This document shows, piece after piece, positions 21,601-32,729 of a stretch of DNA of 64,000 bases (positions within the stretch are counted from its first letter, which is position 1; every line of letters begins with the position of its first letter). Both the position numbers and the translations under genes were made by a program. A model generated the notes under the pieces. That model was not told the origin of the DNA and made no database searches. It saw only the letters and a program-made list of their open reading frames with translations. The DNA comes from Lamellibrachia columna (lineage: Eukaryota > Annelida > Polychaeta > Sabellida > Siboglinidae): contig OY759265.1 in NCBI GenBank assembly GCA_963662155.1, forward strand, positions 10,551,693-10,615,692, given 5' to 3'.

Positions 21601-24600
21601 ATCCACCATAAATCTTCGGTTGTACCTCGTTCTGATAACTTTTGTGTGTCCCTGTTCACGACTATGCTTAATGATTCTGTTTTGTTGCGCCTCTGAGCTC
21701 AGGTTCCTGAGGCGCCATAGAAGTTACTTATTATTACTTATATGTGTTCAACAAGGTTTTCCTGGTAAACCACTGGTGTGACATTCTTAATTGCAGTTGC
21801 AAATGTTAATGTTTGAGTAACTCTTATATGTGCATTGGCCCAAAACCATGACTTGTTTCCCTTTAAATTCTCTGGGTAAATATACATAGCAGCCACACAA
21901 ATGTTCATATGAATACAAGCCATGTACCTGGTGAATATATTGTAAATTGACTTGCTACCTGTGCCAGATGGGCCTCGTTCTTCTCAAGACCGTCAATCAG
22001 GAAGAGATTCTTCGCAACGCCAACTGTAGGAATGTCTTGTTTCACTCCCAGGTGGCAAGCCAAGCCAAAGTCTACAAGGTCATGAGGTCACAAGGTCATG
22101 GAAGGTTATTAACCTTTGTGGCAGGCAAACCAGACAATACGGTCGTGCTATGTAATCATTGCAACCAATCTAATAAATAAATAAATCTAAAAAAAATAGC
22201 TTCTAAAGTGACAGATATGTTTTAAGGATTTTTTTCCAGCTGACTTGGTGCAGTTGTTTAGCATATAATGTTAGTATCTTCAAAACAATATATAACTTTT
22301 TAAGAAATGAGAAGTCTTATACTTGGCTGATCACACTTGAAAATCAGAGCTAACATTGTCAAATAAGTCTGACATCATAAAGTTAATATACGTTTAAAAC
22401 AATGGACTTGGCTTAATTGATTATTGTTAAAAGTATGCCTTGGTAAATTTTCATTCAGAATTTCTTGTAACATGCATGCTAAAATGCCTTACATGAAAAT
22501 GACAACTTGTTGTGATGAACATGTACAAGTTTTACTTACATCGAGGATGTAACATGAACAAGTTTACTTACATCGAGGATGTAACATGAACAAGTTTTAC
22601 TTACATTGAGGATGTAACATGAACAAGTTTTACTTACATCGAGGATGTAACATGAACAAGTTTACTTACATCGAGGATGTAACATGAACAAGTTTTACTT
22701 ACATTGAGGATGTAACATGAACAAGTTTTACTTACATCGAGGATGTAACATGAACAAGTTTACTTACATCGAGGATGTAACATGAACAAGTTTGACTTAC
22801 ATCGAGGATGTAACATGAACAAGTTTACTTACATCGAGGATGTAACATGAACAAGTTTGACTTACATCGAGGATGTAACATGAACAAGTTTACTTACATC
22901 GAGGATGTAACATGAACAAGTTTACTTACATCGAGGATGTAACATGAACAAGTTTTACTTACATCGAGGATGTAACATGAACAAGTTTACTTACATCGAG
23001 GATGTAACATGAACAAGTTTACTTACATCGAGGATGTAACATGAACAAGTTTGACTTACATCGAGGATGTAACATGAACAAGTTTACTTACATCGAGGAT
23101 GTAACATGAACAAGTTCGACTTACATCGAGGATGTAACACGAACAAGTTTACTTACATCGAGGATGTAACATGAACAAGTTTACTTACATCGAGGATGTA
23201 ACATGAACAAGTTTTACTTACATTGAGGATGTAACATGAACAAGTTTTACTTACATCGAGGATGTAACATGAACAAGTTTACTTACATCGAGGATGTAAC
23301 ATGAACAAGTTTGACTTACATCGAGGATGTAACATGAACAAGTTTACTTACATCGAGGATGTAACATGAACAAGTTTACTTACATCGAGGATGTAACATG
23401 AACAAGTTTTACTTACATTGAGGATGTAACATGAACAAGTTTTACTTACATCGAGGATGTAACATGAACAAGTTTACTTACATCGAGGATGTAACATGAA
23501 CAAGTTTGACTTACATCGAGGATGTAACATGAACAAGTTTACTTACATCGAGGATGTAACATGAACAAGTTTGACTTACATCGAGGATGTAACATGAACA
23601 AGTTTACTTACATCGAGGATGTAACATGAACAAGTTTTACTTACATCAAGGATGTAACATGAACAAGTTTTACTTACATTGAGGATGTAACATGTACAAG
23701 TTTTACTTACATCGAGGATGTAACATGAATAAGTTTTACTTACATCGAGGATGTAACATGAACAAGTTTTACTTACATCGAGGATGTAACATGAACAAGT
23801 TTTACTTACATCGAGGATGTAACATGAACAAGTTTACTTACATCAAGGATGTAACATGAACAAGTTTTACTTACATCGAGGATGTAACATGAACAAGTTT
23901 TACTTACATCGAGGATGTAACATGTACAAGTTTTACTTACATCGAGGATGTAACATGAACAAGTTTTACTTACATCGAGGATGTAACATGTACAAGTTTT
24001 ACTTATATCGAGGATGTAACATGAACAAGTTTTACTTACATCGAGGATGTAACATTCCATTGCCATCGACTAGCACCACCTACAATATACATCGCAGACA
24101 GATTACTGTGTAATGCTATCTTCAGTTTTCTTAATGCAGCTTCCATTTTATACAATCACAACACCCAAAACTGGGTGTTTCCAAAACTGGGTGTTTCCAA
24201 AACTGTTACTAAGAATATGGTGTCAATTGTGATAATGAGTCGGTAAAATATTGTGTAACATCAAAGATGACATGAAATAATGTTAGGGTAAAGTAACTAC
24301 TACTGGCTTAACAACCTGTTCTTTGGATCTCTGATAATTCTTATAACACCATTTGTCTACGCATAGGCTGCATATCTAATAAAATAAATTCTTACAAGAC
24401 ACAACACCTTATTATACATAGATGTGAAACATAGATGTGAATATTTGTGAAAATGTTCATCAAGTTGGTAAATAATATCTGAATCATGATTTTCTTCAAC
24501 CACAACTATTGATTTACTTACACAAGATGTTGAGTAAGTAAATCAATAGCTGTGGTTACAAACAAATTGTGATTCATATATTTTGGGGCCAGTTCTTTGG

Positions 24601-25759
24601 TTAGCGAATGAATACAAGAATATGGAAAATTCTGCACCAACCAACCCAAATCCATGTATGTGCATGCAACGTACAGACCCACACACTATACTTGCATCAG
24701 AAGTATAACACCTTTTAAAGATCATATTATATAACTATCTAATAAAGTTCACACCATCCCAAATTGGAATTCTACATTGTGAAGAACATTTGGAGATGAA
24801 ATCTTGTAGTTAGTTTGTAACTTCACCTGTGGGAAGAAGTGAGGGGCATCTTTCTTCAGTTTCTCCAGTTTCTCCTCAAGAAATTCTACTTCGCGGAAGG
24901 CAAGGAAGCCTGGGATGTATGGCGCTGTAAGAGCCACCATAGACAAGTCCTCGTATACGACCTGGAAATAATTGGGTTTATATCAAAGGGATACCAACTC
25001 AATAAGTTCTAGTTATGAAGCAAAATTATTAATATAGCTTACACCTGTCCATATAGCAAGAGGTGAAACCACATTTGATTTTCAAATAGGCTGCCATTAT
25101 AATGTTTCTTTGGATTCCTGGAAATGTTTTCCTACGATTTGATTTTCTTCAACATTTCATGGCACACTGATGCCCCATTAACATGCTGTGTGTAATTCGA
25201 CAAAATCACCAACTTTCAGAAAACATACCCAAGATCTAGTGAAGTAGTAAAGAAAACATTAACTTTACCAATGGATCCAATGTGAAAGTACTCGGAAATA
25301 ATTCACTCATTAAACAACCATGAAGGTAGTTATTTTCTACCTGTCGGACAAAGACAGACAGAGTGTTGAACCACTCTGTGGCTTTTGTTGGCCACACACC
25401 ACATTTATGATCTGTCCGCCATTACACATATAAAGTGTTCCTAGGATAGTAATGAATGTGCATTATGACTAAATGTATGAGTGAATTGGTATTGAAATTG
25501 GTAGATCAGAGGCCATGGCACTGGTGTAAGGAGGTGAAGGAACATAGAAAGAGGTGATTGGACGTTGGTGCCTGGGAGGAGATACTGCCAAACTGCCCGA
25601 AAAATTGGAAGGCAGAAAAAAGTTTGGCTCTACTAATGTTAGTTTTATCTACAAAAATGTTGTGAAATTAAATATGGTAAATGCGAATATAGATATGATT
25701 AGGCCTAAATTAAATAATTATGTTGGTCCTGGTATGCTGACTGCTAGAAAATATATATC

Positions 25760-25806
<47 letters not shown>

Positions 25807-26933
25807 GTGCACATTTGTACATTATGTATCAGGGCCATTATATCAAAAAGTGCTCAGTAGAGGGTAGAGTAACTTGTACAAAATAAATGTTTAATTTGTA
25901 TGTTTTTATAAACAAAGGCAGTTACCTCAAGTTCAGGCAGTTTCACCACAACTAGGGCAGCACATGCCTTGACACTGTCGCCCTTCACAAATGACAAATC
26001 TACACCACCAACATACTGTAGTGGTTCCCCTCCTACGTCATCACTCCCGGCCACTACACGATGTCTTGACCAGTTGTGGACATCCTTTGAGATCAGATGT
26101 TGCTTAAAAGCTTCCTGCTCTCTACAAAGTATTTCAACCAATTAAATGCTGAAGTATCAAAACCCAAAACAAAATGTCAACCAATTATTTCTCCCCATTT
26201 TCTAGGAGTAGACAAGGCAAACAGTGCTTAGCGTGATTTAATATATATCATTGTTATATTTGTACTTCTAGTCAAGGAATCATATTTGTGGTTCACACTT
26301 TGAACCATATTTGTGGTTAATATCAAATATGATATATTTGTGGATTATATCAGTTATTATAGTTGTGGTCAGACCTGGGGCCGAGTACATTTTTATGAGT
26401 ACAAGTACGAGTACATTGGTGATGGATGAGTATGAGGAAAACTCAGCTGGCACTTCTTAGCAGTTAGCACTGTCAGCCAGTGCCCAGTGGCATGGTCTCC
26501 TGGCTGCATTAAAGGCATTCCGTGGCTAACCGATGGGTTAACTGATGAATGGTGCTTTGTGGACATCTTGGTGGCTTAATTAAACAGGCATTATGGCCTG
26601 AACTGGTAGCTTATAATTGTTTACTTAACTGGGCGTTTCTGACTGAGAAAAAATGGTGTCTACAAATAAATTTTCACAGCATATATTGAGATTTGAGAAA
26701 GTACTTAGATATAACATATGAGTATGAGTACGAGTACTCAAGTACCGAGTACTTCCGCCTCAGGTCTGGTTGTGGTTTGTATTTTAGATATAATTTTGTG
26801 GTTTACATCTGATATCACATTTGTTGTTTAAATATCATAGTTATGGCTTACATCTGTGATATCTTTTAGATTTACATTAGAATATTATATATGTGGTTTA
26901 TGCCAGAGGTCTGATATTTGTGGTTAAATTAAT

Positions 26934-27006
<73 letters not shown>

Positions 27007-27553
27007 CTGCATTGGGTCACCATGGATGGCACACCAAATTGTGGTAAATGAGCCCACCATGTGTGATGTACATAAGAAATTCTTAACAGAGTTCTAAGAT
27101 AATGCAATTATTTAGTACTTAGGTCCATTCGAAGCACTTTACTCTTTTACTCTTTATGCTTCATTTTATCTTGTTCATTTATACTAGAAGCATTGGGAAT
27201 TTTAAGACAGGGATGATTGACATAACCATAAATGATGATACTCATTTGACAGACATGGACCATATACTTTATTTAAAAAGCTTTGTTCAAAACTAAAAAA
27301 AACCTGTACGGAATGCCCATAAAATCATTACAACTTACATCACAGTTTACAGAACATTATGTAAGACATATGGGTAAATGTTAAGAGTTGGCGCATATGA
27401 TATGATCTTTGTAAAGTTTAGCCTATGGCCATATCGCTACAGTACAAATACCTACTTTTGCCACATTTCTTTAATTTTCTCATCAACTTCAAGTTCATCT
27501 TTGTTGTCATCAGGTGTCTGCACGCCATGGCTGGCAGGATTCTCCATTGACAT
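18639..27553 (-). CDS. ENDOV: Endonuclease V (inosine-specific ribonuclease family), eight exons
   Basis: Exons in transcript order: 27553-27456, 26121-25926, 24961-24827, 24079-24040, 22071-21959, 20706-20638, 20021-19893 and 18731-18639. All have GT/AG borders and phases agree, giving 290 codons, close to human ENDOV (282). Catalytic acidic residues are visible: Asp in GGVDLSF (exon 2), Glu in AFREVEF (exon 3) and Asp in LVDGNG (exon 4). The PYIPGFL wedge motif is in exon 3, FGLACHLGV in exon 5, and VYISVGHQVSLETA in exon 7. Animal ENDOV cleaves RNA next to inosine and acts mainly in the cytoplasm. The exon 4/5 junction gives Tyr where vertebrates have Gly (before FGLAC). Start choice: the first Met of exon 1 (27553), with a second Met two codons later. 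Introns hold a minisatellite, a MITE and inverted repeats. Confidence 0.93.
18831..19410 (+). repeat. Inverted-repeat family copy A, in ENDOV intron 7
   Basis: This about 580-bp stretch matches 21070-21872 in reverse complement over most of its length. Shared phrases include AACAAGTCATGGTTTTAGG, ACTGTTAGATAACCCTA and CACTGGCGTGATATTCTTG. A shorter partial copy is at 30165-30240. The family is probably a non-autonomous DNA transposon or similar dispersed repeat. Confidence 0.75.
19627..19652. repeat. (AT)n microsatellite
   Basis: A pure AT dinucleotide run of about 26 bases in ENDOV intron 7. Confidence 0.9.
21070..21872 (-). repeat. Inverted-repeat family copy B, in ENDOV intron 5, split by a LINE tail
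   Basis: Reverse-complement match to copy A at 18831-19410. The match is broken at about 21560 and resumes at about 21744; the intervening about 180 bp is a 5'-truncated LINE end. Copies A and B therefore face each other across ENDOV exons 6 and 7. Confidence 0.72.
21562..21745 (+). mobile_element. 5'-truncated LINE 3' end nested in repeat copy B
   Basis: It encodes the last residues of a LINE RT and then shares a 3' UTR with 39250-39395 (phrases AATCTTCGGT, CCCTGTTCACGA and TTAATGATTCTGTTTTGTT). It ends in a TTATTATTACTTA tail. Insertion into the older repeat gives relative age. Confidence 0.7.
22520..24056 (-). repeat. 32-33-bp minisatellite, about 47 copies, each carrying ENDOV exon-4 end and 5' splice site
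   Basis: On the ENDOV strand each unit contains TTACATCCTCGAT followed by GTAAGT, identical to the last bases of exon 4 and its real donor at 24039-24034, then about a dozen intronic bases ending in TGTTCATG. The real exon/intron boundary abuts the array at its high-coordinate end. Units differ mainly after GTAAGT (AAAAC, AAAC or CAAAC) and by an ATTG variant. A recurring order of these variants suggests multi-unit duplication. TTACATC and GATGTAA within each unit can pair as a small hairpin around the donor. Confidence 0.95.
24498..24557. repeat. Short hairpin: 24-nt inverted repeat with 12-nt loop
   Basis: Arms 24498-24521 and 24534-24557 are complementary with one mismatch (a G-U pair in one RNA sense). 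It lies in ENDOV intron 3. The size is near that of a short pre-miRNA stem, but no mature arm or conservation can be judged here. Confidence 0.8.
25766..25800. repeat. (AT)n microsatellite, ENDOV intron 2
   Basis: Uninterrupted AT run followed by ACACAC, about 120 bp downstream of the exon-2 donor. Confidence 0.9.
26370..26768. mobile_element. Complete hAT-type MITE with 8-bp target duplication
   Basis: The 399-bp element starts CAGACCTG and ends CAGGTCTG. It is flanked by the direct repeat GTTGTGGT at 26362-26369 and 26769-26776. An 8-bp duplication with CAG...CTG ends is the signature of the hAT superfamily. Subterminal GAGTACAAGTACGAG-type motifs repeat at both ends, as in other hAT MITEs. 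There is no transposase, so it is non-autonomous. It lies in ENDOV intron 1. Confidence 0.9.
26937..27003. repeat. (AT)n microsatellite, ENDOV intron 1
   Basis: Uninterrupted AT dinucleotide run of about 67 bases. Confidence 0.95.
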
Positions 27554-29375
27554 TGCTGGAACTACAAATGGTGCTGCTTTAATGGAAAAGTAAAATATCC
27601 AGCAGATTATAAATCTGTCATACCTTCTTGATTGATTACATGTATATTGATTAGCACATTATTGGAACATACTCAATTTATTAAATTACTACACAATGAA
27701 CCAGTTAATTTATAACTGGAAGAACCAAGACCTCGAAGAACCAGCCACTGTACAGTTCCATTGGCACCCCATATGGAGCATCCTTCTGGGGAGAAAACCC
27801 TTGGAAAAAGGAGGAAAACTTATACTAATGGTTGGCCTTATGATTATACTACATGACTTTGTGGGGTGGCTATGGCTATACCCATGAGCATTTAAGGTAT
27901 CTCACTAATAATAGCTTTCCTCTACATTTGCATTTGAATCTAGTTATTTGATCACAGGGTTTAGTGAATTCCAGTCGGCATCTGTGCATGGACAGAAGCT
28001 GTACATGAATACTTCAGATTTAGTGGTAGAGAATGAAATGGTGATGATGTGGTGAATAGAGTGTGCTGAGATAGTTTGGCAGTCTGATGTTTGTATTGTG
28101 TAACCCTTTGTAGTAGATCAAAAGCCTGGCAACATGTGCTTCCCTTCTGAAGGGTATGCCACTTTTAGTGTGGACAGCATGTTTAACAAGATTTAACAAG
28201 ATTTGCCATCCAAGCCAAAGACCCAGATGGCAAGTAGACAAGGAAGCCATTGGCTTATCGAGAGTCCAACAATGTTCATCTAACTATGAATTCTTGCAAA
28301 CACTGTTCAATACCCAGTTTCCCATCAAAAACGGCGTCAAAGACAAAGTGGCCTGCTTCGGCGAATCGATTATAGAACTGAAAACAGTACGCCGTACCTA
28401 CTAACAGCTCACTGGAGCCCGTGAATCAAGACAGGTTACTGTCACTGCTTCATTTGTGAAAGAATGCTTGCACGATGGTGGAGTCCATGTCGCAATATTT
28501 ACCGCGGGCGATAATTGAAGTACTCGCAAGCATCGATTAAAAACTTCGCAAGTAGCCTCGATTATTCAGGCTCCGTGAGGGGTGGCGCCACTCTTGGATC
28601 CGGTACAAACTCCCCACTATGGGGCGTATTCTTTTTGACGTCCGCGGAGCCACCGGAAGTGGAGAATGCGGAGGGGAACAAATAGAATAGACTTCGAAGA
28701 GGGTAGCAACAGCCTTATTAGATTTTTTTCCGGTTCCGGTTCAGGTGCACAAGCGTACGTAGTAACAGCTGCTCAAAATCTTAATCCTAAACTAACCATT
28801 CAAAGTTCTTTAACTAATAGTTCAACTTATAGCACAAGTCAAACTAGATATTGTTAACAGTACCAAAAATTAAATAACTTCTACCTTCTAGGATTCCCAA
28901 AATAACTTTAACTTTGAAATCGAATTTTTCCCGCCATATTAATGTAAACAAAGGAAAAAGAACCCCTAGCAACGCTCGACATACACAACTTAGACATAGG
29001 AAATTAGCTAGACATAAACACTAGACATTAGTTAGACATAAATACATTTATTCAACCGTCCAGCACTAATTCTTGACTTTATACTGATTTGGCCCTTTCA
29101 TCAAGGCAACTCAATATACCCAGAGTCGCCCGGCCTGGGTATCGCTCTTCGTTTCTGTAAATAAACCACTGATCGAGTCTCCGATCTATCCCCAGACTCA
29201 ATCTCTTTCTCCCAACACTGCCTTGATCCCTTGCACAACACAATATTAAATAAAAAATATAAAAGCAATAAAAATAGTTACTCCAACTCAGTCTTAAAGT
29301 AGACATAAAATAAATAAAACTAAAGTAGCCAGGTTATGGCAAGTAAAAAAAAACCAAGGACAAAAAGTAAAAATG
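27554..29375. other. Upstream of ENDOV: probable promoter region and unassigned sequence
   Basis: The first few hundred bases should hold the ENDOV 5' UTR and promoter. Apart from the CR1 tail, nothing was recognised. Short frames at 27696-27887 and 28666-28857 have no recognisable motif and were not called. Confidence 0.4.
28177..28290 (-). mobile_element. CR1-like LINE 3' end, copy 2
   Basis: The reverse complement repeats the 3' end of the LINE at 5445-6905 (ACTTGCCATCTGGG, GGCTTGGATGGCAAATC). Only about 110 bp is clear. It lies upstream of ENDOV exon 1. Confidence 0.75.
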
Positions 29376-29379
29376 ACTG

Positions 29380-29980
29380 AATGGATGACCGATGATGATG
29401 ACGTACGTATGGATATGCACAGGGTGTAAAATAAATGTCAAAGGACCACAAATTGTTGGAATGCGAGTACTGTGATAAACATATTACTGCATTGAATATG
29501 TCGAAATAACGGATAAAGAATATAAAATCATGACTGATAAACCACATATTCACTGGTTCTGTCCACCATGTGACACAAATGTGATGATCGAAAAACTTGA
29601 AAAATGAAAAAAACTGCGAAGAAAGGTGTCAGAAGTTCCTTAAGAAAGTGGAAGAGATAATCATTGAACTAGAGAAAGAAATCAGAACCAAAGTGGACGA
29701 AACAATTTAAGAGTCAGCGAAATGATCAAATAAGCTAAGTTGGAAAAAAAAACCCAAGCACAGTCATCAGCCCAAATGAAGTTAAGGAAGTCGTACAAAT
29801 TCAGGTAAAAGAACAGAACATGGAATCAAAAGACAGAGAAAAAAGACTCAACAACGTAATCATTTTCTTACCAGAATCTACATCACGACTAAAATCTACG
29901 AGACAACAACATAACAAAGACATTTTTTTAGAAATGTGCACAGAAATAAACAATAACTTCACAGACACCGTTTCGTAATC
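29380..29980 (+). pseudogene. LINE ORF1 remnant (PHD-like finger plus RENNxIIF-type segment)
   Basis: Broken frames encode CxxC and WFCPPCD motifs of a PHD-like zinc finger (29400-29590), a Lys/Glu-rich, coiled-coil-like stretch, and a segment KRLNNVIIFLPES at about 29845-29885 followed by an open end at a TAA near 29980. PHD-containing ORF1 proteins with this order occur in CR1/L2-type LINEs. Multiple frame changes and stops make it non-functional. Confidence 0.6.
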
Positions 29981-30015
29981 ACGCAAAACGTTCACACGGC
30001 CACCATTGGGAAAAC
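29965..30015 (+). repeat. Dispersed repeat sharing ACGTTnACA-GGCCACCAatg, copy 1
   Basis: A short shared phrase (GTAATC/TAATCTAACAAAACGTT, then GGCCACCA) recurs at 35010-35055 and, inverted, at 51925-51975. It marks one end of an unassigned dispersed element. Confidence 0.5.
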
Positions 30016-30164
30016 CAATTGCTGCCACTAATCTCGCTTATCCGGCTCTCGCTCGCCTTCGTGAATTCGCCAAGAAAAGAATATGGCCTGGTTGCAATAT
30101 ATGTTCTTTTTAATGTGACGAAAATTATGCATGCACCTAGATTAAGGGAGCTAACACAGTTAGT

Positions 30165-30240
30165 GATATTCTTGATTTTTAGTTGCACGTGGTTATTTTT
30201 TATTATTTCTTTTAGGTGCATAGCCCCAACACTATGACTT
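30165..30240 (+). repeat. Partial copy of the inverted-repeat family of ENDOV introns
   Basis: Shares GATATTCTTGATTTT, TAGTTGCAC and GGTGCATAGCCCC with 19345-19410. Confidence 0.6.
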
Positions 30241-32729
30241 TTGTTTAGCTTTAATTTCCATCTTCCTCTTCTCCTTCTATCACCCCATTCTGTTCCATGC
30301 TCCCATTGTCAACCTTTCTTCACTCCATGTCTGTATGAGTCATGCCGTTGCAGTCTTCTCCCAACTACTCTCATCCTCAGAGGTGTCTTCATTCCGATCT
30401 CTTCTCTTCATTCCGCCATCTTCACTCTGTCTTCTCGTTGCTGTCTTTGTTGTACTGTTGCTGCTTATTGTGCAATGGAAACGAGACTTACATCTACGTA
30501 TAATTAGTTAGTTGTGGGTTTTGTATTATTAAAATGCCCGAATATTGTTTACCAACCGGTATGTTATGAATTCTTTTAAATTCACTATTATAATATTCCA
30601 TAAAACAGTAGTTCGTTTAACCAATGCAATGGAAATCGCTTTGAATTGCACCCATGAAGCAAAATCCACATTTTCTTAGATACGATATGATGGAAATATT
30701 GGCCGGTAGATGTCATCACCGGCATAACATAGAACATGGACACTTATAAAAAAAATTGTATACAACAATCTTCTACATTTTCTAGAATTATATTGAATTC
30801 TATAGATTTCTTTAGATCTCTATATACTGAATGGTTATATAATTACTTAAATTGTTTTGCTAATAGCGGATGCTGTGCAGTGTCAGCCTCGGGCCTCATT
30901 CGAAGTTCTACAATTGATTTAGGGGGTTCGCGTGAATTCTTCGGGGGGTTGGGGTATATTGATCTCAGATGGTGCAGTTTTGCACCATGTGATCGGACAG
31001 CTGAAGCAATATCATAATGTTTTAATACGGGATGAGGACCATGCCTTTGAATTTGTATGTGTTCTTGTCCCTTCTTTCCTCTCTGACCTTCTTGGTATTT
31101 CATCTTTTATTAGGTCCAAGTTGGGTACCCACATAGTTCTAGTGATGTGCTCCACTTTGTTCCCTCTTTGCTCCACTTTGTTCCCTCTTCCCTCCACTTT
31201 GTTCCCTCTTTGCTCCACTTTGTTCCCTCTTTGCTCCACTTTGTTCCCTCTTTGCTCCACTTTGTTCCCTCTTTGCTCCACTTTGTTCCCTCTTTGCTCC
31301 ACTTTGTTCCCTCTTTCCTCCGGCTCTGATACGACGTTGTTGCATCCGTCTAGTAATATTTTGATGACACCCAGTGTCTGACGTTGCGGTTGGTGAGAGC
31401 TAAAGTTAAGATACTTTCACTGTTCCACCTCCTCTCGAACCATTAGTGCACCATACGCTCGGGTCTTCGTCCGTGACCTCTATGCTGTCTGTTTTGTCTT
31501 CGCAGTTCAGATCTGTCTGGTCTTGTTCGTGTCCATTCCTCGCTACTTTAATAGTTGAGTTACTTTAAAACGAAAATGTATACTCATCTATGCTCATAAC
31601 TTGATGGAATTTTTTTACAAATGCCTTCAATTGTGTTATTTAGTAACATAATCTACATATAGGCCCATATTTAAATCATATTGATTCATACAGTATATTA
31701 GTTAAGATATTATTAATTGAATATCATGTTACAAATTGAATAGTTCATATGTTATTAATTGAATATTATGAAATAATAGCACAACACGACATGTGTTAGG
31801 TTTGATGTGTTTTTGACTAAAAACTAATTTCAAATGTTGTTCACGTTCCTGTTGTTGACCACGGCAGACCCTCTAAACGATTATGCTCGTGGTAACGCAG
31901 TTATTGTACCGGGTAGCACACAACATCCTAATGTCTTTTCTTAGCTAACAATGTATGTGTTTGATTTAATTCTAAATAGTAATCCAATTCCTTCTCACTA
32001 TTACATCATTATTTGCATTATGAATTTTACACCACGTCCTCAACTGTGTAATGCCCTAAGCTGTAGGCAATTCATGTTAAGTGAACGCTGTTACTTGTTC
32101 CTTGTTAGTAATAGTATTTTTATAATATAGTCATGTTTCGGGTATAGGGAATGAGTAATTAACAGAGAGTGGCTCGATGCATACACAAGTAGCTCTTGTT
32201 TGCGACAAGATCACGTTGCCAGCACGCAGTAAAATTGTTTAGAACGGTTGCTCAGAAAAAAGCAAGGCGACGAGAAAAGTGAACGAGTCAGAGTTGGAGG
32301 TGTAGCCCCATCAATAATATTAACAGGACTGAAACCCTGCGCTCCAGGTGGTGACTACAGGCTTTGTGTGACTGTCGCTGGCCGTGAGAGCTCACGTTTC
32401 AATCAAAGCCGGCGACCGGTGATTGAAGAAAAAAATCTCCGCCCTGGTGAACGACGCATTATTGATTGTTCCTCTTCTTGGTAAGAAAAACAACGATATG
32501 AATACAAGTGATCGGTGTTGACTTTTATTCGTGTTCCAACCACTGCATGGTGCACACAGAGATATAAAGAATGGACTATTTCTTTGTATCTCACCACTAA
32601 GTCCTGCCTTTTTCCCATCATAATTATTTGTAGTTTGTAGCATTTTAAGTGAACGCTGTTACCTCTTTCTTGTTAGTAATAGCGCAACTTGCTGCCCACG
32701 ACGACGATGTACAATAAAAGCCGGCTACC
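30241..32729. other. Intergenic stretch before the PGRP gene
   Basis: Holds CT-rich sequence (30240-30460) and the 21-bp minisatellite listed separately. A frame at 32248-32484 has no recognised domain, and whether it is an upstream exon is unknown. The PGRP promoter and 5' UTR should lie near 32650-32729. Confidence 0.4.
31147..31320. repeat. 21-bp minisatellite, about eight copies
   Basis: Units with core CTCCACTTTGTTCCCTCTTT. Because 21 is divisible by three, several frames on both strands are open; none is a gene. Confidence 0.93.

Noticed and set aside
22520..24056. CRISPR-like appearance of the 32-bp repeats
   Set aside because: Units are directly joined without spacers and the window is eukaryotic; it is a minisatellite.
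23806..24113. Repetitive Cys/Tyr-rich and Lys/Phe-rich frames through the ENDOV array
   Set aside because: Reading frames of the 33-bp units only; the real coding content is ENDOV exon 4 at the array edge.
31012..31381. Frames with repeated KREQSGA or LHFVPSL-type units
   Set aside because: Artefacts of the 21-bp minisatellite.
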